Assembly: GCF_030406325.1 (NCBI RefSeq)
Contig: NZ_JAUEQY010000020.1
Coordinates: 62,001 to 126,000, forward strand
Source: Actinomadura sp. DC4
GTDB taxonomy: Bacteria; Actinomycetota; Actinomycetes; Streptosporangiales; Streptosporangiaceae
DNA: 64,000 nt
Direction of reading: 5' to 3'
The notes below the pieces were generated by a model. The model was not told where the DNA came from, did no database searches, and saw only the letters and a program-made list of their open reading frames with translations. This document shows, piece by piece, positions 12,586 to 20,955 of this stretch (within the stretch, counting starts at the first letter, position 1; each line of letters opens with the position of its first letter). The position numbers and the translations under genes were made by a program.

Positions 12586-14364
12586 TCAGCCGGTCACGCG
12601 CAGGGCGAGCATCGACACGTCATCGCGCAGGTCACCGTCGCAGAACTCCAGCAGCGCCTGTTCGACCGCCCGGGTCAGATCGCCGACGGGCCGGTCGGCG
12701 TGGGCGGCGAGGATCTCGATGAGGCGCTCGTGCCCGAACCTCACCCGCGCGGCGTCGGACACCTCGGGCACGCCGTCGGAGTAGAGGAAGAGCGTGTCGC
12801 CGGGGTCCAGGTCGAGCCGCTCGACGCCGACGCCGAAGTCGTCCTCGAAGAGCCCCATCGGGATGCCGCCGCCGCTCGTCGTACGGATCAGGCCGTCGCG
12901 GCGGATCAGGATCGCGGGCGGATGGCCGGCGCTGGCGACCGTCAGCGTCAGGCCCTCCTCGCGCGGTTCCAGGTAGGCCATCACCGCGGTGACGAAGCGC
13001 TCCTCGTCGATGAGCGCCTCGTTCATCATCGACATGACCTCGGCGGGCTTGGGGTGCCAGCGGGAGAGCAGCCGGATGCCGTGCTTGGCCGCCGCGGTGA
13101 CCGCGGCGGCGTCCTCGCCCTTGCCACAGACGTCGCCGAGGACCAGGCCCCAGCCAGAGCCGGTGGTGAAGACCTCATAGAAGTCGCCGCCGAAGCCGGC
13201 GTCGCGGGTCGCCGGGTGGTGGCGGCCGGCCACCTCGGCGCCGGGGATCTCCGGCAGCTCGCGCGGCAGCAGGCCCGCCCGCAGCCGCTCGGCCACCATC
13301 GACCGGCGCCGGTAACGCCGTCCCGCCCGGATGACCAGGGCGAGGTTGCGGGCGAGGCGCTCGACCAGCCCGAGGTCCATCAGGTCGAACGGCCCCTGCT
13401 CACCGGACACGGTCAGCGTCAGGGTGCCGTGGCGCCGCTCGCCGTCGTCCAGCGGCACGCACATCAGGGAGGACGCCTCGATGAGCCCGCACACCGGAGG
13501 CCCGGCCGGGCTGGTGCCGAGCGCGCTGAGATCGTCGAGGTGGGCCTGGAGCACGGACCGGCCGGACCGGTGGACCGAGGCGGGCACCGTGTCGGGTGCG
13601 GGGTCGAGGTCCTCGAGCATGTGGGCGACCTCGCTGCTGCGCAGGTCGTCCGGGCCGATCACCACGTGCCGGAGCAGGCGCTCGTCGGTCTCCAGGTCGA
13701 TGAAGACCCAGTCGGCCAGCTCGGTGGCGAGCAGCCGCGCGCAGCGGCGTACGGCGACGGACTCGGTGAAGGACTCGTCGTCCAGCAGCACGCCGGTGGC
13801 GGTGGCCAGGACGTCCATGCGGTGCACCACGGTGGCGACGGCGTCGTCGGTCGCGGTGACCTGCTGGGGGAGGTCCTGGGCGGCGGGTTCGCGGGTCGAG
13901 GGTGCGGTGGCCGCGACCACGAGAGGCTCCGGCTCTCCGGTGACCCAGATGCGGGCGAACGTCACGTCCACCTCGACCGGGCCGTGCCCGGACAGCAGCC
14001 GTACGCGGGAGCGCCGCCGGCGGCCCGAGTGGAACACCCCGGCCACGTGGGAGCCCACCGTGGCCCGCGTCGCCAGGTCGCAGAACATCGGGAACGGCTT
14101 GCCGGTGAGGTAGCCGGCCGATGATCCGAGCAGCGCGCCGGCCTGCCGGTTGACCCGGCGTACGGTGCCGTCGCGCTCCAGCAGGAACAGCGGCACCGGG
14201 GCGTCCTGGAAGACCGTGCGCAACAGCCGTCGCTCCCCGTCGGCCGCGTCGTTCCGGGCCCGGGTGGAGGTCTGGTCGGTGCCGGTGGCCCGCAGCACCG
14301 CCACGGCGCGCTCGAGGTCGGCCAGAGCGGCTTCCAGCAGCGCTCCGCGGTCGGCGCCGGGCAA
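12586..14364 (-). CDS. PAS-GAF-SpoIIE/PP2C serine phosphatase
   Basis: A ~592-aa signalling protein. A PAS-like sensor lies at about 45-165 (LFLLERDGTVRRVNRQAGALLG), a GAF-like domain at about 195-350, and a SpoIIE/RsbU PP2C phosphatase at about 365-590 with GGDFYEVF, GDVCGKG, SAGHPP, YSDGV and DDVSML metal-site motifs. Such proteins dephosphorylate anti-anti-sigma factors in partner-switching stress pathways. There is no HATPase domain, unlike the protein at 22798. TTG 14364 is the only conventional start before an in-frame stop further upstream and has no good ribosome site, so the 5' end is uncertain. Confidence 0.85.
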   Translation of the reverse strand: MPGADRGALLEAALADLERAVAVLRATGTDQTSTRARNDAADGERRLLRTVFQDAPVPLFLLERDGTVRRVNRQAGALLGSSAGYLTGKPFPMFCDLATRATVGSHVAGVFHSGRRRRSRVRLLSGHGPVEVDVTFARIWVTGEPEPLVVAATAPSTREPAAQDLPQQVTATDDAVATVVHRMDVLATATGVLLDDESFTESVAVRRCARLLATELADWVFIDLETDERLLRHVVIGPDDLRSSEVAHMLEDLDPAPDTVPASVHRSGRSVLQAHLDDLSALGTSPAGPPVCGLIEASSLMCVPLDDGERRHGTLTLTVSGEQGPFDLMDLGLVERLARNLALVIRAGRRYRRRSMVAERLRAGLLPRELPEIPGAEVAGRHHPATRDAGFGGDFYEVFTTGSGWGLVLGDVCGKGEDAAAVTAAAKHGIRLLSRWHPKPAEVMSMMNEALIDEERFVTAVMAYLEPREEGLTLTVASAGHPPAILIRRDGLIRTTSGGGIPMGLFEDDFGVGVERLDLDPGDTLFLYSDGVPEVSDAARVRFGHERLIEILAAHADRPVGDLTRAVEQALLEFCDGDLRDDVSMLALRVTG

Positions 14365-14561
14365 CAGGGCCGCGCTGCGCAGCTCTCCGGCCCGCGACTC
14401 CAGCTCGGCGGTTTCGGGGCGCAGTGCCTCAGGGCGAAGAGGCTCGTGCTCTTGCTGGTCGGGAATGCTGCCCTCCGGCTGCGGGGTGGATCGCCTCGGA
14501 TGCGATCCTGGTCGGCTGTGCGTACTCTAACCGGCCGCCGGAGGACCCGGCGAGGACCTGA

Positions 14562-15290
14562 CTACCGGTGATCGAGACCTTCCGCGCGGTGTCCGGAGAC
14601 GATGCGCTGGGCGATGGCCGTGAGCTTGACGTGACGGGTCTGGGAGATCCGCTTCAGCTCGTTGAACGCGGTCTCGGCGTCACACCCCATGGCGTGCATC
14701 AAGACGCCCTTGGCCTGGTCGACGATGGAGCGGGCCTCGACCGCCTGGCGGAGCTGGGTGGCGGTGCGGTGGGCGTCCTCGTACATGCGGGTGTTGGAGA
14801 CCGCGGCCCCGCCCTGCGCGGCCAGCAGCGAGCCCAGGCTGAGCTCGTCCCGGTCGAGCGCGCCGGGCACGGCGCCGTACACCGTCAGCGTCACGATCAT
14901 CGGGCCGGCGCGGTGGACGGTGTCGGCGAAGCAGCGCACGCCGCGCTGGAGGGCGAGGGGCGTGTAGTCGGGCCAGCGCGTCTCGGCGAGGGTGTCGTCG
15001 CAGAAGGCCGGGACCTCGCTGCGCGCCACCTCGATCATGGGCCCGGCGCGGCGGGCGCACTGGATCTCACTGAGATAGGCCAGGTCGGGGTGGGTGCCGG
15101 CCTGGTCGAGCGGCTCGGAGATGTCTCCCGCGCTCCAGCGGACCGCCGTGGCGCCGGCGCATCCCTGGACGGTATGGGTGGCCAGCTCGGTGACCCGCCG
15201 CAGCGCGGCCGTCGCCGAGGCCTCGTGCACCAGGCCGAGCCGGGCGACGTGTGCCGCGAGCTCGCTGCTGATCTGCGGTTGGTACCCCAC
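14562..15290 (-). CDS. GAF-ANTAR transcription antitermination regulator
   Basis: A ~242-aa protein. A GAF-type sensor domain (about 10-165) precedes a C-terminal ANTAR RNA-binding domain (about 180-237) with the family pattern RSIVDQAKGVLMHAMGCD ... AFNELKRISQT. ANTAR proteins bind paired RNA hairpins and prevent termination in response to a signal. GTG 15290 is preferred over GTG 15299 because TACCGT lies exactly 7 bases upstream (leaderless). It lies between a phosphatase and a CBS protein on the same strand, pointing to a stress-signalling patch. Ligand unknown. Confidence 0.88.
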   Translation of the reverse strand: MGYQPQISSELAAHVARLGLVHEASATAALRRVTELATHTVQGCAGATAVRWSAGDISEPLDQAGTHPDLAYLSEIQCARRAGPMIEVARSEVPAFCDDTLAETRWPDYTPLALQRGVRCFADTVHRAGPMIVTLTVYGAVPGALDRDELSLGSLLAAQGGAAVSNTRMYEDAHRTATQLRQAVEARSIVDQAKGVLMHAMGCDAETAFNELKRISQTRHVKLTAIAQRIVSGHRAEGLDHR

Positions 15291-15297
15291 GAGTGTC

Positions 15298-15303
15298 ACG
15301 GTA
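15298..15303 (-). promoter_or_regulatory. -10 element for the leaderless ANTAR gene
   Basis: On the minus strand TACCGT is followed by GACACTC and GTG 15290. This overlaps the alternative GTG 15299, which would lie inside the promoter. Confidence 0.5.
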
Positions 15304-15311
15304 GCCGCTGT

Positions 15312-15731
15312 TCAGAGCTTTGGGGGTATCCATCCGGCACCGGTGAGAGCCGTGGGCTCGTCTCGGTCGGAGGTCAGATCCCCGATCGAGACGACGCCCA
15401 CGAGCCGGCCGTCCTCGACGACGGGCAGACGCCGGACGGCACGGTCGAGCATGAGCCGCAGCGCGGTGTCGGTGCCGTCGTCCGGGCCGACCGTCACGAT
15501 GCCCGCGCTGCAGACGTCGGCGAGGCGCGTGCCGGTGAGGTCCCGTCCTTCGGCCACCGCGCGCACGACGATGTCACGGTCGGTCAGCAGACCGCACAGC
15601 ATGCCGTCCTGGGTGATCAGCACACCACCGATCTCCTGGTCGCGCATGAGCCGTGCCGCTTCGGTAAGCGGAGCGTCCAGGGGCAGGGTGATGGGCTCTG
15701 GCTTCATGACTTCGCGAACCTGTCGCGCCAT
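15312..15731 (-). CDS. tandem CBS-domain protein
   Basis: A 139-aa protein made of one Bateman module: two CBS repeats (about 8-62 and 70-128), each with a VMKPEPIT/ICSAGIVTV-like strand and a GLLTDRDIV or GVVSIGDL motif. CBS pairs bind adenosine ligands and act as small sensors. ATG 15731 has GGAGGGAG 7 bases upstream and is preferred over an ATG 13 codons earlier. Stand-alone CBS pairs of this kind are common in actinobacteria as hypoxia/stress proteins (HRP1-like), but the function here is inferred. Confidence 0.85.
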   Translation of the reverse strand: MARQVREVMKPEPITLPLDAPLTEAARLMRDQEIGGVLITQDGMLCGLLTDRDIVVRAVAEGRDLTGTRLADVCSAGIVTVGPDDGTDTALRLMLDRAVRRLPVVEDGRLVGVVSIGDLTSDRDEPTALTGAGWIPPKL

Positions 15732-15810
15732 TGCCGGCTCCCTCCGCCCTGACATGCGCCGCCTACCCAAGCGAGCGGGTCTTATTCCGAAGACTCTTCC
15801 GCGACCTCTG

Positions 15811-16884
15811 TCAGAAGTCGAAGACCGAGCCCGTCTTGTCGCGCATGACGCAGCTGTTCGGGAACTTCTCGGTGAAGCGGAGCGCCTGGCCCTGCCACTG
15901 GCCCTGCGCGGTCACGGTCACCGGCGAATAGATCATGAAGCAGGCGCGTGGGTTGGCCGCGGCCGGCATCTCCGCCAGCCGGCCGCCGGCCCTGGCGACG
16001 TCGGCGCAGGCCTCGGCCGCCTTCGGGTGCGTGCCGCCCGCCGGCTCACACTGCAGCGTCACCGTGCGCACCGGCCCGTTGCCGGCGCTGGTGTGGAGCA
16101 CCAGGCGTGAGGCCTGCGGGATCGGGTTGACGGCGCTGAAGTACGCGGCCGGCATGGTACGGCCGGCCTTGCGGCTCAGCGTCTGGTTGGTGCTCCGGTC
16201 GTTGAGCGGACGGCCCTGCCGGCCCTGGCGGACCGGCCGGATCGGCCGGATCGGGCGGCCCGGACGGGCCACGACGCGCCGCGGCGGCATCGCGTTGGGC
16301 TGTGCCGCGGCGTTCTGCTGTGCCGCGCCCGGCTGCGCCGCGTTCGGCGGCGCTCCGTTCTGTGCTCCCGCGTTCGGTGCCGCCGCGCCCGGGGCCTCCG
16401 GTGCGCCGACGTCCGGCGCGTTGTTGCCCGGTGCCTCGGGCTGTTGCTGGGCGGAGCCCTGCAGCTCGGCGGCCTCCTTCAGAGCCTCGGCGGCCTCCGG
16501 CGGAAGCGCCGGGTCGTCGGCGTCGGCGAACCCGGTGTCGGCCCCCGTGCCCGGCCGTGAGGCCGGCCTGTTGCGCATGGGCATGGCCGGACGGCCGTGG
16601 GCGCCGGTCGCCCCGTGGGCGCCGGTCGCGGCGGGCGCGTGCTGCTCGTCGCCGCCGCCGTCCGCGTCCACCTTCACGTCGTTCTCAGGCGGGCGGCCCG
16701 GCCGGTTGCGCATGCCGCCCACCCTGCCGTGCATCGGGTGCCGGGCGTGGACGCCGTGCGCGGCCCGTGAATGACCGCTTGCCGCGGGCGGAGGCGCGGG
16801 CTTGCCGTAAGCAGCGTCGACCGCGTGCACCGGAAGCACGGCAGGAATTGCCGCGGCTATAGATGTCGCCAATATTCGTCGCAT
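15811..16884 (-). CDS. secreted SSI-type subtilisin inhibitor with long low-complexity N-terminus
   Basis: A 357-aa protein. The signal peptide (MRRILATSIAAAIPAVLPVHA) is followed by about 220 residues rich in Ala, Pro, Gly, Asn and Arg (repeated RPGRP, GAHGATGAHG, IRPIRPVRQGRQGR) and a C-terminal ~100-residue Streptomyces subtilisin inhibitor domain. That domain has four Cys in the SSI order, the THPKAAEACADV helix, and the reactive loop CFMIYSP. By alignment to SSI the P1 residue is Met, which suits subtilisin-like targets. Classical SSI proteins are ~110-aa mature chains, so the extension is unusual. ATG 16884 has GGGGGGA upstream. It stands alone, divergent from the MinD-like gene. Confidence 0.85.
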   Translation of the reverse strand: MRRILATSIAAAIPAVLPVHAVDAAYGKPAPPPAASGHSRAAHGVHARHPMHGRVGGMRNRPGRPPENDVKVDADGGGDEQHAPAATGAHGATGAHGRPAMPMRNRPASRPGTGADTGFADADDPALPPEAAEALKEAAELQGSAQQQPEAPGNNAPDVGAPEAPGAAAPNAGAQNGAPPNAAQPGAAQQNAAAQPNAMPPRRVVARPGRPIRPIRPVRQGRQGRPLNDRSTNQTLSRKAGRTMPAAYFSAVNPIPQASRLVLHTSAGNGPVRTVTLQCEPAGGTHPKAAEACADVARAGGRLAEMPAAANPRACFMIYSPVTVTAQGQWQGQALRFTEKFPNSCVMRDKTGSVFDF

Positions 16885-17066
16885 GTCGTTTTTTCCCCCC
16901 GAAAAAGACCGCCTGTTTCGGCGGAGTCTCAGTCGCATACTGTAGCGCATCGATCTCTCACGGTAATCGTGAAGCTGTGCTGTTTGTGGAGGCCAGAGGG
17001 CCTGTACGTCGATAAGATCGGGAACGAATCCCTACCCTCAGCCCGCTGCGCGCCGAGAGGAGCACG

Positions 17067-18587
17067 GTGTCCGAGCACGACTGGCAGACCGCCGTGCTTG
17101 CCGAGCTCGGCGTCCCGCGAACTGGGCTGGTAACACCCGATTCGACCGGTGCGTCCGCCCCCACGGCCGGGCACGCGGCCCCGCATCCGGAAGAGCTTCG
17201 CGAGCCGCCGCCGGCGCCGCGTCAGCCGCCGGCCACCCTCATCGACGAGCCTTCCCGGCCGGACGAGAAATTGTCCGTACGACCCGCTCCCACGCAGTGG
17301 GACGGGCCGAAGGCCGAAAGTGAACAATGGGGCGTCGCGCATTCGCGTACGGAAAGGCCGGCGGCCGCTTCCGCGAGCGCCGAGCCGTCGGCCGCGCCGG
17401 CACGTCCCGGGTTTCCCCAGCAGGCGCCGCCCGCCACGTGGAGCCCTCCACCGTGGGAGACGTCCCCGCCCGACGAGCGGACGCCGCCCCGGCCGGAGGT
17501 GCCCCAGGAGGAGGCGGCCCCCAACCAGGCGGCGGCCTGGGAGCTCGCCTCACAGACCTCCTGGGGACTGGTCGCCCAGGCGCCGTGGGGCACCGAGCCC
17601 CCGCCGGAGGACGAGGCCCCGCAGGGGCAATGGGAACGGTCCGACGCGGAGGCGTGGACGCCGGAGAGCACGAGAGGGCACCAGCCGTCCGCGCAGCCGG
17701 CCCCGGAGGACCTCGTCCGCCGCTCCACGCACGGCGACCGCCTCGTACGCCGGGTGGGACGCGGCGTGCGCCGCGCGGTGGGCACCGGCGCGGCGCACGA
17801 GATACGCAAGGCCGCCGACGTCGGGAGCCTCCTCGGCCGCCCGGTCTCCTCCTGCCGGCAGATCGCCGTCACCAGCATCCGCGGCGGCGCGGGCAAGACG
17901 ACGGTGGCCGGGCTGACCGCCACCGTGATCTCGCAGTACCGCCAGGACCGCGTCCTCGCGGTGGACGCCGACTCCGGGCTCGGTTCGCTGCCGTTGCGCC
18001 TCGGTGTACGGGCCGAGCGCTCGCTGCACGACCTGACCGCGGCGAACCCCCGCAGCTTCGAGGAGACCACGCCCTTCCTCAGCCGCACGGGGGACGGACT
18101 CTGGGTCCTGTCGGGCACCGCGGGCGGCCACATCACCCATGAGCTGGACCTCGACGCCTTCAAGGCGGCGGCGGGGCGGATGACCCGCTACTTCTCCGCC
18201 CTCGTGATCGACTGCGGGGCCGGCCTGCTGCCGGAGCTGCAGCGCGGCATCCTCGGCGACGCGCACGCCCAGGTCATGGTGACCCCGGGCACGGTCGACG
18301 GGGCGCTCAGCGCGCAGGGCGCCCTCGAGTGGCAGGCGCGCAACGGCTTCCAGCACCTGCTGACCCGTACGGTGGTCGCGTTCGTGACGCACACCCCCCA
18401 CGTCGACGCCGATCTGACCCGCGCGGCGCAACTGCTCAGCGGCGGCGGGATGCCCGTGGTGCACATGCCCTACGACCGGCACCTCGCCACCGGAACGGCG
18501 ATAGAGTCCGCGCGGATCGGCCAGGAGACGAGAGCGGCGGCGATACGTGTCGCGCTGGAGGCGTTCGCCCGGGCGACCAGCGTCTGA
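17067..18587 (+). CDS. MinD/ParA-like ATPase with proline-rich N-terminus
   Basis: A 506-aa protein. Residues ~1-230 are Pro/Glu-rich and disordered. The C-terminal ~270 residues are a deviant-Walker ATPase: SIRGGAGKTT P-loop (~270), VDADSGLG switch, ALVIDCGAGLL. It lacks the second regulatory motifs of true ParA. Proline-rich MinD-like proteins of this layout (EspI-like) accompany actinobacterial type VII secretion loci. GTG 17067 has GAGAGGAG upstream. It heads a plus-strand trio with the next two genes. No ESX core component is in the window, so the link to secretion is by family resemblance only. Confidence 0.75.
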   Translation: MSEHDWQTAVLAELGVPRTGLVTPDSTGASAPTAGHAAPHPEELREPPPAPRQPPATLIDEPSRPDEKLSVRPAPTQWDGPKAESEQWGVAHSRTERPAAASASAEPSAAPARPGFPQQAPPATWSPPPWETSPPDERTPPRPEVPQEEAAPNQAAAWELASQTSWGLVAQAPWGTEPPPEDEAPQGQWERSDAEAWTPESTRGHQPSAQPAPEDLVRRSTHGDRLVRRVGRGVRRAVGTGAAHEIRKAADVGSLLGRPVSSCRQIAVTSIRGGAGKTTVAGLTATVISQYRQDRVLAVDADSGLGSLPLRLGVRAERSLHDLTAANPRSFEETTPFLSRTGDGLWVLSGTAGGHITHELDLDAFKAAAGRMTRYFSALVIDCGAGLLPELQRGILGDAHAQVMVTPGTVDGALSAQGALEWQARNGFQHLLTRTVVAFVTHTPHVDADLTRAAQLLSGGGMPVVHMPYDRHLATGTAIESARIGQETRAAAIRVALEAFARATSV

Positions 18588-18616
18588 CAACGACCGAAAC
18601 GAGGAGGTCCGCGGCT

Positions 18617-18985
18617 TTGACCAGCGACATCGTCGCCCTGGTGCGTAACGAGCCGGATATTTCCACGGTCGTCGAGGGCATGATCGCCTTTGGTGAGTCG
18701 CTGCGCGTTCGCGAGGCCGGCACCGGCGGGCTCCACCTCTACGATCTCGACGGCCGGCTCGCGGTCTCGATCGAGGCGCCGGAGCTCGTACGCGTCCCCG
18801 GCGAGGTCGAGCGCCTGCTGGGCCCGCAGATGGCGGGCAAGGTGCGCCTGCCGACCTGGTGGGTGGAGGTACGCGCGGCCGCCGGCGTACCCGAGGCCCG
18901 GCGCATCGCACGCAGGTTCGCCGACGACATCGTGCACTGGCAGGGCGGCGCGGTGTGGCCGCCGCCCCCCGAGGAGGCGCCGTGA
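18617..18985 (+). CDS. hypothetical protein (middle gene of the MinD-like trio)
   Basis: A 122-aa soluble protein beginning MTSDIVALVRNEPDI from TTG 18617, chosen because GAGGAGG lies 9 bases before it. It has a small alpha/beta profile (LYDLDGRLAVSIEAPELV...) with a conserved-looking TWWVEVRAAA strand and a basic helix near the end. I do not recognise the family with certainty. The stop overlaps the GTG start of the next gene (GTGA), so the two are translationally coupled. Proteins like it sit beside DUF6177-like proteins in type VII secretion neighbourhoods. Confidence 0.65.
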   Translation: MTSDIVALVRNEPDISTVVEGMIAFGESLRVREAGTGGLHLYDLDGRLAVSIEAPELVRVPGEVERLLGPQMAGKVRLPTWWVEVRAAAGVPEARRIARRFADDIVHWQGGAVWPPPPEEAP

Positions 18986-19944
18986 GTCATCCGGCCGCCG
19001 ACGCGCTGACCTCCAAGGCGATGGTGGTGCTGCAAGACCGCCCGGTGGTGCCGTTCACCACCTGGCTCGCCGAGGGACTGCGGCTGTGCAGCGAGACCCG
19101 GCGCGGCCTCCAGGTCGTCACACCGGCCGAGTCGCGCATCACGATGCCGCTGCGGCTCGTCCTGACCGGGCCGAACAGCCGCTGGGTCGTCCGCGCCGAC
19201 GGCGGCTACTACGACGGTCTCACCGGCGTGCCCCTGCTGTGGGACGGCGCGGCCTTCGTCGTCGATCCCGCCGCGCGGGCGTACGCGCCGGGGTACACCA
19301 AGCCGCCGAACGTCCCGATCGGCGCCCAGCTCACCGTCACCCTCCGCGTACGGCACACGGCGGAGTCCGTGATCGGGGGAGCGGCCGACCACATCTGCCG
19401 GTCGCTGACCGGCGAGCCGCCGGGCGGGTGGGGCACCTCCGAGCCCGCCACCGGGGTGTGGCGCGTCGAGGACCTCGCCGAGATGTTCGGGTCACGGGTC
19501 TCGGCCGCGGTCTGGCTCACCGTCGTGGGCGGAGGCGAGGGCGGCCCCCCGGTCGTCGGCACGATGCTGCTGTCCGAGGTGGACGGGGCCGCCGAGGAGG
19601 CGGTGACGCTGGTGATCGGCTACACCGATCCGCAGGAGGCGCCGATCGCGGCGCTGCCGGCCGCCGTCGGAACGCTCGCCGCGGCCTTTCCGCTGATCTC
19701 GTGCTTCGCCCAGCTCAGCCCGGGCAACACCGACCTCACCACGGGGCCACGGTGGGTGGGGCCGGCCGGGCCCGTCGGCCTGGCCGTGAGCGGCTCCGCG
19801 CCGGGGCCGCCCGGGGTGCCCGGGCAGCAGATCGGCGAAACGCGGTCGCCGACGATGTGGTACTCCCTCGGCGACGGCCGCAGGCAGGACGCCTGGCAGC
19901 GCTACGAGCAGCTCACCGGCTACCTGCGGGCGCAGGCGTCCTGA
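18982..19944 (+). CDS. DUF6177-like protein
   Basis: A 320-aa protein without signal peptide or membrane helix: MSHPAADALTSKAMVVLQDRPVVPFTTW followed by a mixed alpha/beta body. The C-terminal part has a long hydrophobic strand-turn region (ALPAAVGTLAAAFPLISCFA) and ends in RYEQLTGYLRAQAS. The opening (a call to 'PVVPFTTWLAEGL') and length resemble actinobacterial DUF6177 proteins found near type VII secretion genes; I recall this family and cannot verify it here. GTG 18982 overlaps the stop of the previous gene. Function unknown. Confidence 0.6.
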   Translation: MSHPAADALTSKAMVVLQDRPVVPFTTWLAEGLRLCSETRRGLQVVTPAESRITMPLRLVLTGPNSRWVVRADGGYYDGLTGVPLLWDGAAFVVDPAARAYAPGYTKPPNVPIGAQLTVTLRVRHTAESVIGGAADHICRSLTGEPPGGWGTSEPATGVWRVEDLAEMFGSRVSAAVWLTVVGGGEGGPPVVGTMLLSEVDGAAEEAVTLVIGYTDPQEAPIAALPAAVGTLAAAFPLISCFAQLSPGNTDLTTGPRWVGPAGPVGLAVSGSAPGPPGVPGQQIGETRSPTMWYSLGDGRRQDAWQRYEQLTGYLRAQAS

Positions 19945-19951
19945 GGATCGG

Positions 19952-20539
19952 TCAGGCCGCGCGTACGACGCTGACGCGCGGGGCGTACTCCCGCAGTTGC
20001 TCGCGCAGCTGGCGGCGGCCGCGGTGCAGCCGGGACATCACCGTGCCGATGGGCGTGCCCATCATCGTGGCGATCTCCTTGTAGGGGTAGCCCTCGATGT
20101 CGGCGAGGTAGACGGCCGTACGGAACTCCGGGGCGAGCGCCCGCAGGGCCCGTACGACGTCGGAGTCGGGGAGCCGGTCGAGTGCCTCGTGCTCGGCCGA
20201 ACGCAGCCCCGTCGAGGTGTGCGACTCGGCGCGGGCGAGCTGCCAGTCCTCGATCTCCTCGGTACCGGCCCGCTGGGGCTCACGCTGCTTCTTGCGGTAG
20301 GTGTTGATGAAGTTGTTGGTGAGGATGCGGTGCATCCACGCCTTGAGGTTCGTGCCTTCCTCGAACTGGTGGAAGTTCACGTAGGCCTTGGCGAGGGTCT
20401 CCTGGACGAGGTCCTCGGCGTCTGTGGGGTTGCGCGTCATGCGTACCGCGCTGGCGTACAGCGGGTCGATGAGCGGCCTGACGTCGCGTTCGTAGCGCTC
20501 GTCATCGTGGCGGCCCGCTGTGGGTGCCGCAGTGGTCAT
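19952..20539 (-). CDS. ECF sigma factor, sigma-R-like (thiol/oxidative stress class)
   Basis: A 195-aa sigma factor with region 2 ([45 protein letters not shown]) and region 4 ([31 protein letters not shown]). The linker [23 protein letters not shown] is nearly the signature of SigR/SigH, which drive the thiol-oxidative stress regulon. ATG 20539 has GGAGCGAGA upstream. Unlike the usual sigR-rsrA arrangement, no zinc anti-sigma factor gene follows: the next gene downstream is convergent with only a 7-base gap. Its regulator must be elsewhere or absent. Confidence 0.87.
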   Translation of the reverse strand: MTTAAPTAGRHDDERYERDVRPLIDPLYASAVRMTRNPTDAEDLVQETLAKAYVNFHQFEEGTNLKAWMHRILTNNFINTYRKKQREPQRAGTEEIEDWQLARAESHTSTGLRSAEHEALDRLPDSDVVRALRALAPEFRTAVYLADIEGYPYKEIATMMGTPIGTVMSRLHRGRRQLREQLREYAPRVSVVRAA

Positions 20540-20955
20540 TCTCGCTCCGTAGGGTGCTGAGCTGGGCGAGGGGGCCGGATCGCGCCGGGTTTGGGGGCCG
20601 GGCTGGGCATCACTCTGGGTGCGGAGCAGCACTCCGCTGACTGCCGGCTTCTTCGCCCAAGAGGAAAATCGGACAATGGTGCCCGCCAGGGGCCCGGACG
20701 CGGGCTGGCTGGAAGGCACTTGACGGTCTTGCGCCTTACCGATGCACAACCGGATGCGCAGCGCTTACCGCGAGCCATGAGTCTAACGCGAGAACGCCAC
20801 GGTGAAAAGTGGTTTTGGTCACGATCTGTGGTGATCCGACTCGCGGGCCAATACCGGTCCTTCCGGGATAAAGCCTACGTGACCTGGTGAGACTTGAAAA
20901 GACTTGGCACGGTTGAGTGGTCAGTGACAGGTGGGGCGATCACGCGCGGTAGGCA
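20540..20955. other. upstream region of the sigma-R-like gene, no gene seen
   Basis: 416 bases between the sigma factor start and the TetR gene end, both minus strand. The sigma frame stays open to 20749, which would allow a longer sigma isoform as known for SigR in Streptomyces, but no ribosome site supports it. I looked for a sigma-R-type GGAAT-N18-GTT promoter and did not find one. Confidence 0.5.

Noticed and set aside
20540-20749. N-terminally extended sigma factor isoform from base 20749
   Set aside because: The frame is open, but no ribosome site supports it and the extension is low in conservation-like features; ATG 20539 has a good site.
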